Position numbers and translations under genes: made by a program. The notes under the pieces are model-generated. The model searched no databases, was not told the DNA's origin, and saw only the letters and a program-made list of their open reading frames with translations. From Sapria himalayana (taxonomy: Eukaryota > Streptophyta > Magnoliopsida > Malpighiales > Rafflesiaceae): a stretch of 64,000 nucleotides of DNA. Positions 12,033-24,000 of the stretch are shown here, in pieces. Each line of letters begins with the position of its first letter. The stretch's first letter is position 1. The DNA lies in contig JAREIK010000801.1 in assembly GCA_029783825.1 (NCBI GenBank), positions 5,182,890-5,246,889 of the forward strand, read 5' to 3'.

Positions 12033-15000
12033 GTATGTCACTAGAACTGTGAATTTGTATTTTTAACATTGCATTTGTCAATGGCTTGCCTTCAAAATGA
12101 TGTGTATATTTGGCAATCCTCATGTAAAATATCATCACTTTAATTGCACTCGTCTAATGTTCCCCCAGCTCTTTTTTATATTTCATTTTGTCACATGGTA
12201 CTGAGTAGCTTTCAAAAACTTAAAAAATATCATCACTTTAACTTTGCATTTGTCAATGGTTCGCTCGCCTTCTCTGTTTCTAAATGTTTTGTTTTCGTGG
12301 TGTTTAATATAATATTTTGTAAGTTCTATGCAATGATTAAAATATCGATTTCTACGGATATATCGGTACTTGGATTTTACGGATATATCAGATATATCGA
12401 AGATATATCGGTGTGTATTTATTTATGAGTACCAATCAAGGATAGATATATCGGTCTTAATGAATATATCAATACTTAGAATTTATGGATATATCGGAAA
12501 TTTTTATCATTGATTCTATGTTATAGGGAAGTGAACTATTCCCTGGACTTGAATGCACATGCACAAACATTGAATATGTGAAAGTCATATTCTTCTAGAT
12601 AAATCTCGTGAAGAAGCATAATGCACAAAACTAAAAGAAAAATGTCAACTTTTATTTCCAAATCTTAAATGTATCAAGTATAAAAAATATTTGCAGGACC
12701 CTAATACTTCATGCACACCCTATGCACATTAAATTCACTAGATTATTGAAATATAAAAAATATAAAGAAGAAAAATATAAAAAATATTTCACTAAGTTAA
12801 ATTTAAAAATAAAAAAAATATTTCCAAAATAGATGGAGTAATTCATATATTGGGTATTCTTAATTCTTATCATAAAAAATAAAATAAAAATGATAATTGA
12901 AATTGCAATACTTATCTTAAAGTTGGTGCATTAATATTTAAAATGCAAATCTTATAGAAAAGAGAAGTAAGTTTAGACATTCTTAAGATATTCTTGAATG
13001 TATAAAAAAATTAATTTGTTGCAAGAATATATATTATAGTTATGTTTTTATTTTGAATCTTTTCATGAAGAAAGAAATAATTTTTATTTATGTGTCTTAT
13101 CTATTTGTCAAATAATCTTTTCATATCAAAATGATTTATTACCAACACGTGATAAATTACAAAAGGAATAAATATCTGCATTGAGGTAATCTTAGTTAAA
13201 ATTTACAAGAGAAAATATCATAATAGCTAATTTTAAAATTATGGGTGAACCCCCTCGTAATAGGCCTCATCTTTAGACCTTCAACCTTGCTCGAGGAATA
13301 ATCTTTATAGAGAACATTCACTTGCAATTGATGTCATGCCTTCTTGAATATTGAGGTATTAGATCCAAGTCTCATTATATTGGTGAATATTTATTTATTT
13401 TTTTTCATTATAAGGTGATATTATTTGAATTAGAAAATATTTTAGGATACATATATTTTATTATTATCAAGAGAAGTACTAAAAGAGTCAAAAAAAACAT
13501 GAGTATAATAAAATACATGAAATAGGCTATTAAATATAATTCATATTTCTTTCGAAGTGAAATTGAAAAATCAAGATCAAAAGAGTCAACTGTAGGATTT
13601 TCTAATTTGTTTCATTCTCTTAGTATACACTCAATGACATGAGTGATCTAGTATCTCATCTCCCAACTCATTTGGAGTTGAGACTAAAATAATCTTAAGG
13701 ACTACTATCTCATATAGACAATGAAAAAATTAATTTTCTAAGAAAAGCTTGGTCATTTCAAAATTAGTATGTTTTGTATTTGTTGGTGCTTGTGATGACT
13801 CAAGAGGAGTCATCATAATATGAACCAAAAAACTCTAAAGTTGAAAATTTTAGGTGTTTCTGATTTTTTTCTATCTAAACTAGTTAAAAAATGAGTTATA
13901 ATAAAAAAAAAAAGATTAATACTAACTAGTATTTTATCAATCATAGATAAATAATATTTATATTATTTTTGAATAATGGAATAACCAATAAATGTGTATT
14001 TTTTTCATCTTGATTGTCATATTATCATATTTTGCAAAAAGATTTTGAATAACGTAAGTACATACTCTTACAAATCTTGAGAGATAAATTGAATAATATA
14101 TCTTTTTAATGTGAGAATTGAAAAAAATACATGATAACTAAGTACCTAGTATTAAATCTACATATTTTTAAAAATATTGTGGAACACTTTAATTATATAA
14201 AAGTATTATAGTCATCTTAACTTAATTTTTATATTCTAAATTCTCATTTTATAGGAGTCTGTTAGAACATGAAATCTTATATATGATTTCATGATCAATA
14301 TAGTAGTACATCAGTTATCGGATATATATTATAAGACATTGTCTCTATTCTTGATTTATATATTTTTATTAAATTAATTTTTAAATATTTTATGAAATTA
14401 TTAAACTATAAATAATATATGAAATTTATATCAAAAAATAAAAAAATTAAGTGAAAATATGTATAATAATTAATAAATGTAACATAGTATCTCAAGCTAG
14501 AGGTGTTAAATGTACTGTGATGGTCAAACTCTTTTTTTTCAGCCCAAGTGGGCTTTCATGCCATGGCTCATAAAGAAGCAGTCTCACATAACACATTAGC
14601 TCGTTTTGGAAATAGTTTGTCAGATTCATATTGGGTTAGATCAACCAACTTAGAAAATAACATGCAAGCAAGTCCGAGACTTACATCTGGAACAAGTGCA
14701 TACAAGAAATGTCATTGTTGGGGTCCATGCTGGGGAATGGGTCTGAGCACGGGTTTGCATTTGGCTCAAGCTATGCTCCTGCCTAGCTCGAGTCATTCCT
14801 ATGCTTGGTTGGAGCCGCACCAATGCTTGGTACGGATCATATTTAATCATATCATACTACCCGATCACCATAATTATTAGTTAAAAGGCTGGGCAAGTAA
14901 GTATATTAAATGAAATGAGAGCCTAATTTATCTATTTGGTGAAAAGACTGGATGTGTTATTGTTTGCTTTTTTATAGTTATAATCCAACACAAATATATT

Positions 15001-18000
15001 TTGCTTTATTTTGAATTAGAGTATCTGTATTTGGACCATACATTTATATACTAAGTAGTTATATTTTATTCTGCTTTGTTCCTAGGTTTCTATATATCTA
15101 ACAACATGCTTTTGTTACCTCTTGAATTTTTGTCTCAATTAGAAATTTCTATATTATCCATTGTCGAACACATAGTTGTGAAAGGCAGGGCCTTAGGCGT
15201 AGGCATAGGCAACACGCCTACATTGGGCATTGCCTTGGATGAGGCGAGGCTCCATGCAGGCGCACGGATTGCATAAATGATGTGCGCTTTTCCTGAGGTG
15301 CGAAGCTCTCCAAAAGCGCGTTTCTGTACAAGTAGGTCATCTTTTTCTTTTTTCTTTTTTTGGTTGGCCATCGGCATCGGGAGTTGCAGGAATGAAGGTC
15401 CCTATTTATTGCAACTTGTAACATAGGCCAAAAAACATTATTTGGTCTTTCTGGGACATAAAATGATATTATTTAATCTTTCTGGGACATAAAAGTACAT
15501 CATTTTGAACTATAAAATTGCAAAAGACATTGTTTTGGCGTGCTGAGGCCCGTGTTAAAAAAATATTCAGCTTTCTAAAATGATGTCAGAGTCAAAACGA
15601 ACTCGTTTTATCTACATAACTTTTAAAATTAACATTTGGAGCAGAAAAATCTTAGAATTTGGCAGTTTGGTGTTCTAGACTTCCAACTTCCTTTTTTTGC
15701 TCAATTTCAAAAGACCTACAGTAATTTGTGTTGGTGGATATAGAAATACTATAAGATGTTAGATAAGACTTTTTTTTTTGCTCATAATTCATATACACAA
15801 AACTCATATTATTATAGCTGTTTATCATAGTTATTCACAACTATTTATTATAGCTGTTTATTATGGTTGTTTATCATAATTATTCATATCTATTTATCAT
15901 AGTTGTTCATAGTTATTTATTACAGTTGTTCACAATGGCCCATCACGCTTGTTTATCATAGTTGTTTATTACAGCTATTTAGCACATCTGTTCACACGTA
16001 ATATTTCACATTTTTCCTCAATGAGTTGTAGATGTTAAGCAATCCTAGCTTAGATACTAATTGATCAAATTTTTTCCTTGTCAAGACTTTGGTGAAGATA
16101 TTTGCTATCTGTTGGGCTGTAAGAATGTAAGATCCATAATTCTCTTTTCGATCTTCTCCTCGATGAAATGCCGGTCTATCTCTACATGTCTAGTTCTATC
16201 ATGATAAATTGGATTCTTTATTATGTTATTCGAAGGATGATTATCACTAGAAAAACCCGTGCCTAGGTTAGGCACGAGTCATGCCGTGCCATGCCTGACC
16301 CGGCACGGTTCGGCCCTTGGTACGGCACACCGGCACGGGTTCGTCCCATGTCGGGTGTCTTCCGAGCCCAACCCCGTGATCGCCCCTCTGGCAAAAAAGA
16401 CCGTGGGTCGGGTTTGATTGGACACGACCCGCGGTCCCACGAGGCCCGAACCCTACGGCCAGGCCAGCCCGAGCGGGCCCGGCATGGCCCGCAGACACGA
16501 TAGGCCGTGCTGTGCTGTGCCGGGCCCGGCTTTTTTGAACCGTGGCGGGCCATGCACGACATGGTACAGTAACCATACCTGGCCCGGCACGAAGACGCGC
16601 TCGTGCTCAAAAAAAAGCGCCTGCCCGGCCCGTTTGACAGCTTTAACTTCAACTGAGCTTCTTACTACTATAATATACCATTTGCTCTTCCAAATAATCA
16701 AAATTTCTAAAAGATCAATCATTGGTTAATAGGTGAGACTACCCTATCTACATCGGTGAAAATCTTCAGGTACTTATCAATAGCTTTCTCAAAGAACCCT
16801 TGGCCAGGTGTTAGTTTGAGGTATCTCGAGATCTGGTGTACCGCCTGCATGTGTTCTTCAGTTTGGTTATTTATGAACTGGCTGACTATGTTGACGTCAA
16901 GATTGATATTTGGTTTGGTGTGTGATAGGTCGATAAGTTTGCCGTCTAATCTTTGATATCTACATTTTTTAATTGGAGTTCCACTGGATTGTATAATAAA
17001 TTTGATTATGGTATCCATAAGAGTTTCAGTTAGCTTGCATTCAGTCATGCTAGCTTTTTTTAGAAGATCTAGTACCTACTTTCTATGAGAGACTGATATT
17101 CTAATTTTTGACCGAGCAATCTCTATGCTTAGGAAGTATTTGAGGTTTCTTAGGTTTTTTACCTCGAATTCCTTGGCTAATAATAATTTAAATGTTTGAA
17201 GTTTCTCTTGGTGATCTTCTGTGAGGATGATGTCATTAACATAAATTATGAAAATGACTCTTCTTCCTTTCTCAAGATGTTTATTAAATATCACATGATC
17301 TATATGACATTAAGTGTAAGGATACCACTTAACTATCTTGGTGAACTTGTCAAATCACGCCGTAGGTGACTACTGTTTAAGACCATACAAGGATTTCTTT
17401 TATTTTTGCACCGAGTCAAGTATTTCTGATATGTTTAGGCTTGGTGGGATATCCAAGTACACTTTCTCATTGAGCTCTCCATTTAAAAAAGAATTCTTCA
17501 TATCTAATTTATATAATAGTCAATCCATATTATATTAGCAGCTAGAAAGAGGGCTCTTACTGTATTGAGCTTTGTAATCAGGTATAATGTCTCTTGATAG
17601 TCAATGTCGTAGGTCTGAGTGAATCTTCTTGCCACTAGACGAGCTTTTTACTTGTTAATGTTGTAATCAGAATTATACTTCACAGTGAAGATTAATTTGT
17701 AGCTTATTACTTTTTCTCATTTGGCAATTTAGTTATCACCTAGGTTTCATTCTTCTCCGGTGCTTTTATTTCTTCTTTGTTTATATTTTTCTATTTTGGA
17801 ACTTTGAGATCTTCTTGAATAGATCTAGATATCTAACTTTCATCTAGGGAGCTGATTAAGGCATGATGATTAGGGGAAAAATTATCATATATAATGAACT
17901 TCTAGATTGGATATTGAGTACATGTTCTCTTTCCCTTTTTTAAAGCAATAGGCCTGTCATCAGGTTCCTCAAGAATAATGTTATCCTCATAATCTACTAA

Positions 18001-21000
18001 AACATATAGAGGACAGGAATTACTTTGTGTTTGTGTAGATTTATCTGTTAGATTAAGAGCTTGGTTCTGCACAAGTGGTTAATGAAACTCATCAGAATGT
18101 AATTTGTTTCTCCTTGTATAGACATGAAACTTATTAGGTTATGGTTGTGGCAGTGTATATGTTGTATATAATTTATTTTGATTATTTATTTTGTATAATC
18201 AATTTGTTTTTATTTTAATATTTTCATGTAAGTACATGAAATAAAATATTAAGAGGCCGGAAATACATTAATAGCACAATAACAGAGGTCTTGCTGTCTG
18301 GTCAGCGGGCTGGAGAATTTTTAGAGCAGAGCTTGGCTCGTCCGAGTGATCCGACATGCTCCGGTTAATTAAATTGGAAATTGTATTAATATAAATTGTA
18401 TTTATTTTATGTTTTCGGGCTGTTGTTTTTCGTGGTGTGGTACTGTTCATCTCTTCATCCTCTTCTGTGCGATTTTATTATGATTGTTTCTACTGCATAA
18501 ACTGTAAGAGAATTCTGAACATTTTGGTTATAATTTGTAACGCATAAGTATTTTCTGGTGAATATAGCTAGTCGTGTTGAATGACTAGTGAACTATATTA
18601 TTTCATGCATTTTTATTGTGATATTGTTTTGTTTTTGATTCTGCCGTGGTTGGATTGTGGTTGTGGATTGAATATATATTATTTATTACTGTTTCTCTGT
18701 TGTTTTCTTTTTTTGAATCACAATTGTGAAAGCACAATTGTCCAACATTATGTTTCTCAAGGAGATCATTAGACTGAGTAGGGTTTGGATAGGCTGATTG
18801 TTGTATGGAAGAGAGAGTTGTGCAAATTTCCAAGCTTGATATTTCTGAGGTATATTTTTACATTCTTGAATATTAATTTTGGAATAAAATGATTGATTTT
18901 CAAAGAATGTGACATTCATTGATATATAGAATCAACACGTGAACTAACTTTAACATTTATACCCCTTCTGAGAAGGTGAGTATCCCAAGAAAATGCATTT
19001 AAGTACTTTAAGATCTAATTTTCCTTGGTGATGTGAGTGGATGTGAACAAAATACAGAATACTCAAATATTATAAATGGAAGGGTAGACATGACTCGAGT
19101 GTGTGGAAATGGAGTGAGGAGTTCCTGGTGAGGGGTTTTGAATTGGAAGACGAGAAGGCATCTGATTGATAAGATAAGTAGTTGTAAGGATAGTTTCTTC
19201 CCAAAAATGGTGAGGGACATAAGTTATGAACATCGAGGAACAAGCTACATCAAGTATGTACTTGTTCTTGCACTAAACTATCCCATTTTGTTGAGAGGTG
19301 ATGAATAATTTTATATGTTGATAGATAGTCTTTCAAGGAGTGTTCAAAGAATTCTTTGCTTTTGTTTGTCTGTAAGATTTGAATTTTGGTTTGAAACCAT
19401 GTTTGTATCATTGTGTAAAATTTTTGAAATAAGGTTCACAGTTAGATTCTTTTCTTTCATGAGATATAGCCATATGAGATAGGTATGATCATCCACAAAC
19501 AAGACAACCATGGAGCATCATTAATATTTTTTACTCATGAGGGTCTCCATATGTTACTCTGAATAAAAGTGAAAGACTAGGATGATGTATATGGGTACAT
19601 TAGATAAGAGGTGCGAGAATATTTCAATAATTGACATATTTCACATTGAAAAAAGAATAGATTTTGTATTGATAAATAATGAATGAAATAATTTTTAAAG
19701 ATAAATAAAATTTGGATGTCCTAATTAAAAGTAAGACAACATAACTTCACTTTTTATTTTGATTTTTATGGATCACCTTGAGTAGATAAACTATCTTAAC
19801 ACTGGCAACCCTTGGAATTTGTCTAGAACTAGATTTGCAAGCCTAAATCTGAAAGAGTCCATTAGCTATCTTAGCACTGCTAATCCTTATCCCTAATATT
19901 GGAATCTAAAATTTACAAAAATCAAAGATAAAGTGAAATATATATATTTCATATATTTAATTAATTTACTAATTGACAACAGGTTACAAGATAATTTAGA
20001 AACATAAAGTACATCATGTAAAGTGATGACATTGGTCACCAATATTGACTCAACACCCTTTACCTGAGAGATAGATTAATATGTCGTGTTTACTGTCATC
20101 TGTCTATTGGAAAGATGACAAGATGTGAATAGATCCTTTGTCTCTGTCATATGATTAGAAGCATCAAAGTCCATGATCTACACCTCATTGTGTGTAGTAT
20201 TGAAATATATATGATTACTTTGGTGGTAATGTAACTTATTGAGGAGCTTTTTTGACTTTGGAACTGTTGAAGTATTGTCATCAAAGTGTTTATTATTTGC
20301 TTTGTGCTAAATGATTGGACTTCAGCAGGTTTACTTTCTTGGCCCACAATAGTATTTCTATGCTTTTTTTTAGGTTTCCAATCAGTAGGCTTTCCATTAA
20401 TCTTCCAGCATGTATCACGAGTGTGTCTAGGCTTATTGTAGTGATCACACCAAGGTCTGCCATCATTTTTTTTTGTCATTGCCTAGACTATTTTTTGTCA
20501 CTATTATTGGAGAGTAATCTTTTGCGATCAAGGCTAGAGAGTGGTCTGGACCCTATACACTTACAATTATTACATGTTTTCTGAGTTTCTTTCTACGTAT
20601 CTCTGAGAATGCATCACGAAGCCCTGGTAAGGGCTTGATGACCAATACATTACCCTAGATATTATCAAAGTTTTTGTTGAACCTAACCAAGAATTTCAGT
20701 CTTATCTTTTTCAATGATTTGTTTAAATTATTGTCTATCTTCAGCATTGCTCCAAGCATGCATGCGGATTAATTCAAGTTACTGCCATTGACGAGACAAA
20801 GCATTATTATATTGAGTTACAATCAGATCGCCTTATCTTAACTCATGGATGACTCTTTTGACTTTGAATGTGACTGTAATATTGTTTTGAGTGGAGTAAG
20901 ATGTACGTGTAGTTTCCTAGATCTCTTGTGATGTCTCGTAGCATAAGAAATTTTTTTCAATTTCAACTATCATAGAGTTGATCAGTCATGACTTGATGGT

Positions 21001-24000
21001 GTTATTCTATATCTTTCATCTTTGATAGGAGGTTTCCTCGGGTTTTAGAGATCGGAGTTCTCTATTCAAATAGTTATCTTTGCTTTTTTTGCTAATGAAC
21101 ATAAGAACTAAACTTGATCATTGTTGATAATTATTCTCATTTAGCTCATGACTGGTGATGGAGAATGAGATAATGTCTGCAATGATAGGATTGTCATCTA
21201 ATTGCATTATCTGAATAGTAATGTTGGAGATGGTCAAAGTGGTTTGATCCTTGTTTTCTACTGCTATATTTGATAAATCTCAAAAAAGATTGAAATTTTG
21301 TACAAAAAATTAAAAGATGTACATCTAAAGATGTATAGCCTTGATGTGGAAGTCAAAAAATTAAAATTGCATCATCTAGGTTATGAGAAGTGTGGAAAAA
21401 TACCTAGAAATTAGTGTTGATACCAGTCACTACTTAGGATGGTAGATTGGTGAAGGGCGACATAACTTGTAGAAGCATGTCAAGATCGAAGGCCACCCGC
21501 GTTGTCATGCATGAGAGAAGGTTCGACGAGTGATTACAGCCACTGAACAATTGTGCTTGTCAAAAAAATAATCTTTTTCTTGATTTCAAGCAAAGATCGC
21601 TCTACTCTGATACAATGTAGAAAATATTAAAAAAGAATAATTTTACTTCAAGTTATTCTAACATGAGTAGCAATGGGTGTTATACCATGACTCAATACTG
21701 TTGAAATAAATTGACGAGAGAAAAGAGTGGTTGATAAGAAGAATAGATGATGGAGGTTCTAATGACCTTGTAGATGCACAAGATGCTTTAGTATTTGATG
21801 ATGATGACTTGACGCGGGGTGATGTTGCCAGTGTAAATAAAGTTGATGTGCCTAGATTTGATGATAGAATTAGAGCAAGCTCAAGCAGTTTGTCTTCATC
21901 ATCAAGGAGGAATGACACAGTTTCATGCTCTAGATCAATGAGTTATCTTTTATTAATAGATGAAGTTGAATAAATTGATTATTAGGGAAATGAGGACGCT
22001 GAAGGATATAGTGATAATGATGATCATTATGTGGATGTGAAGGATGAACAAGGATTGGCTTTTCACTGTTATGGACAAATTAGTTATTCTAATATATTAT
22101 GCTTGGATAAGTTATAAATTTAGATAAGGAATATGTGTTTGCATATCGTCATTGACATGTTTTATTGATAATTTTTATGAATTTTTAAAATTTTCAAAGA
22201 TGAGATTTGTTAGATTTGTTGACATATTTTATGAATTTTTATGTTTAGAGGTATTATTTATGTATTTTTATTGGTTGGATTATTATTTTTGATGATATTT
22301 AATGATAAATAATTATTATGTGTGATTATATTTTTTTAAAAATATATATATATATAATATGGTGCGTCTTATATAAAAAAGCACGTACCTCAAGGGCGCC
22401 TTGTGCCTTAAGGCTCTAGGACTTTGTATCTTGGTGTGTCTTGCGTCTTTCATAACTATGGTCGAACATAATTATTGGGGCCACACTTTTTTTGGATCTA
22501 ATATTTAGTTAGTCTTAAATTTTTTGATCTTTTGTATCTTGGGTCTCCAAACTATAGGTTTATCGGTCCTTAGTCATCTTGGATTTAGACTAGTTGAATA
22601 TCTTTTTTGATGATTAAGTTAGTATTTACAAAAAAAAATATCTAATCTCTTAGAAACTAGATGGAAAGAAGAAAAAAAATTAGTTTGTATCCTTAAAAAC
22701 ATGTTGAAATAAGAAACCAGATGATTAAGTCAGTCTCCATACTCTATTATGTGATAATTTATCAGATTGATGGGTTAGATGGGGACATATGCTTGACTTG
22801 ATGCCCTTGTTGGGAGTAGATGTCTATCATGCCTTTTTCACCTTTGTGGAGATTAGATGCCTTCGATAGGGACTAAATGCCCTCTGTCTAAGTTAAATGC
22901 CTTTATTTAGGGCTTGATGGCCTTTGTTGGGATAAAGTATCCTTACTTGGGACCAAATATCCTTAGCTGGGGCATGATACTCTTTTTTGAAGCTAAATGC
23001 CATGATTGGTACTAATTATTCTTAGTTGAGGTTAGATAATCTTAGTTGAGGTCACATGTCATTGATTTGTATGAAATATCCTTAGTTGGGGCTAGAAGAT
23101 CTTAGTTGGAGGGATATGATGTCTAGAAATATTTTTGATATACATAATACTAACTTTTTCATATGGTTATGTGCAGTGTGATAATTGAACTTGCTTGAAT
23201 ATGGGAAAATAATTTTTGTAGAAATGATGTACGTTGAGGTTCTTTTCATCATGTGGTCTACTTTTCTATTGGTATAGCTTAACAAATAATCTTTATTTAA
23301 GCTCGGTTAATCATTTCTAGTTTTTTGAAATGATGAAATATCCAAAATATCAGTATAGTAGACATAGCTAATGATCTACAATTCCCTCATCGTTCAATTT
23401 TAGGATTGTGCTTTCCAACCAATCTATCTTTAATCAGCCACATTTTATTGTCTTAAACATGTGAAAGTGGAGTTTCAGTTAGTTAGTGAATTGCACTCTA
23501 CTTCAATTCCTGTATTTCTTTTGATCAGGCCTCATATATAAGTATTTTAGGGCATAATTGTGCGGAATCATAATTTCCTTGTATGCAAGAAATTTTCATT
23601 GTTGGCAATATGGCACATTAGCATGTGGATGAATAGCTTGTACATGGCACATTATCATTGCCAGGTAAATAGCCTAGGTAAACTGAGCTCGTGATGCTTC
23701 TCTGGATGAAACACGAGTAGAAGCTGTGAGAGCTCCATCCTGAATCAGGGATGAATAAGTTTCTCCTCCAGGAGCTAGGGGCCTCTAAGGAGGACCTACA
23801 TGCATCCCAACTGCTTTATTTTTGAGGCTTGTCAGTCGGTATGGTTCGGAATGATCTGGGAAAAATTGGTGCCGGCCTTTTACACTCTATTGGACACATT
23901 TAAGAGATCCTTGCTAGGTATATGGTCAAACTAGAGGAGGTGAAGCCTGATCTTATATGAAAATTTCCATGAGGGTTTAGAGTAAGCCTTCTAGTATGAG

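Larger units (their letters stand above)
16011..19220 (-). pseudogene. Copia pol remnant (integrase end, RT, RNase H)
   Basis: 19220-18840: [41 protein letters not shown], then [13 protein letters not shown]. 18170-17900: [11 protein letters not shown] and [16 protein letters not shown]. 17294-17076: [12 protein letters not shown] (VND in place of VDD), [18 protein letters not shown] and [13 protein letters not shown]. 17048-16719: [12 protein letters not shown] and [22 protein letters not shown]. 16250-16020: [22 protein letters not shown], then LLTKVLT. This is the normal copia order. It is interrupted by an LTR (18227-18720) and a GC-rich hAT fragment (16254-16645), with frequent stops. 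Not functional. Confidence 0.75.
15739..21720 (-). mobile_element. Ty1/copia retrotransposon inserted in the hAT, minus strand
   Basis: On the minus strand the order is 5' LTR end, primer site, gag (21250-20147), integrase end (19220-18840), RT (about 18170-17076), RNase H (17048-16011) and 3' LTR (16010-15739). The primer site TTGTATCAGAGTAGAGC (21615-21599) directly follows an LTR end in TTTTCTACA. It carries two younger or foreign inserts at 16254-16645 and 18227-18720. The 5' LTR seems truncated, because hAT coding resumes at about 21740. Coding parts hold many stops. Confidence 0.7.
15171..22460 (+). mobile_element. hAT transposon with perfect 8-bp target duplication, hosting a copia insertion
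   Basis: The ends are CATAGTTGTGAAAGGC at 15171 and, inverted, CATAGTTATGAAAGAC at 22460 (14/16). Both sides are flanked by GTCGAACA (15163-15170 and 22461-22468). Eight-base duplications plus short inverted ends fit hAT. The subterminal DNA is rich in AGGCG/CGCCT. A transposase C-terminus remains on the + strand at 21740-21975. The middle (about 15739-21720) is a minus-strand copia, so the hAT alone is about 1.3 kb, a deletion derivative of an autonomous parent. Confidence 0.8.

Noticed and set aside
16263..16729. Several overlapping frames of about 70-129 codons
   Set aside because: They fall in the GC-rich hAT fragment inserted in copia RNase H and are open on both strands by composition.
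21616..21888. Complete 5' LTR of the copia nested in the hAT
   Set aside because: The LTR end and primer site are clear, but hAT coding resumes at about 21740 and similarity to 15739-16010 is too weak to define a full LTR.
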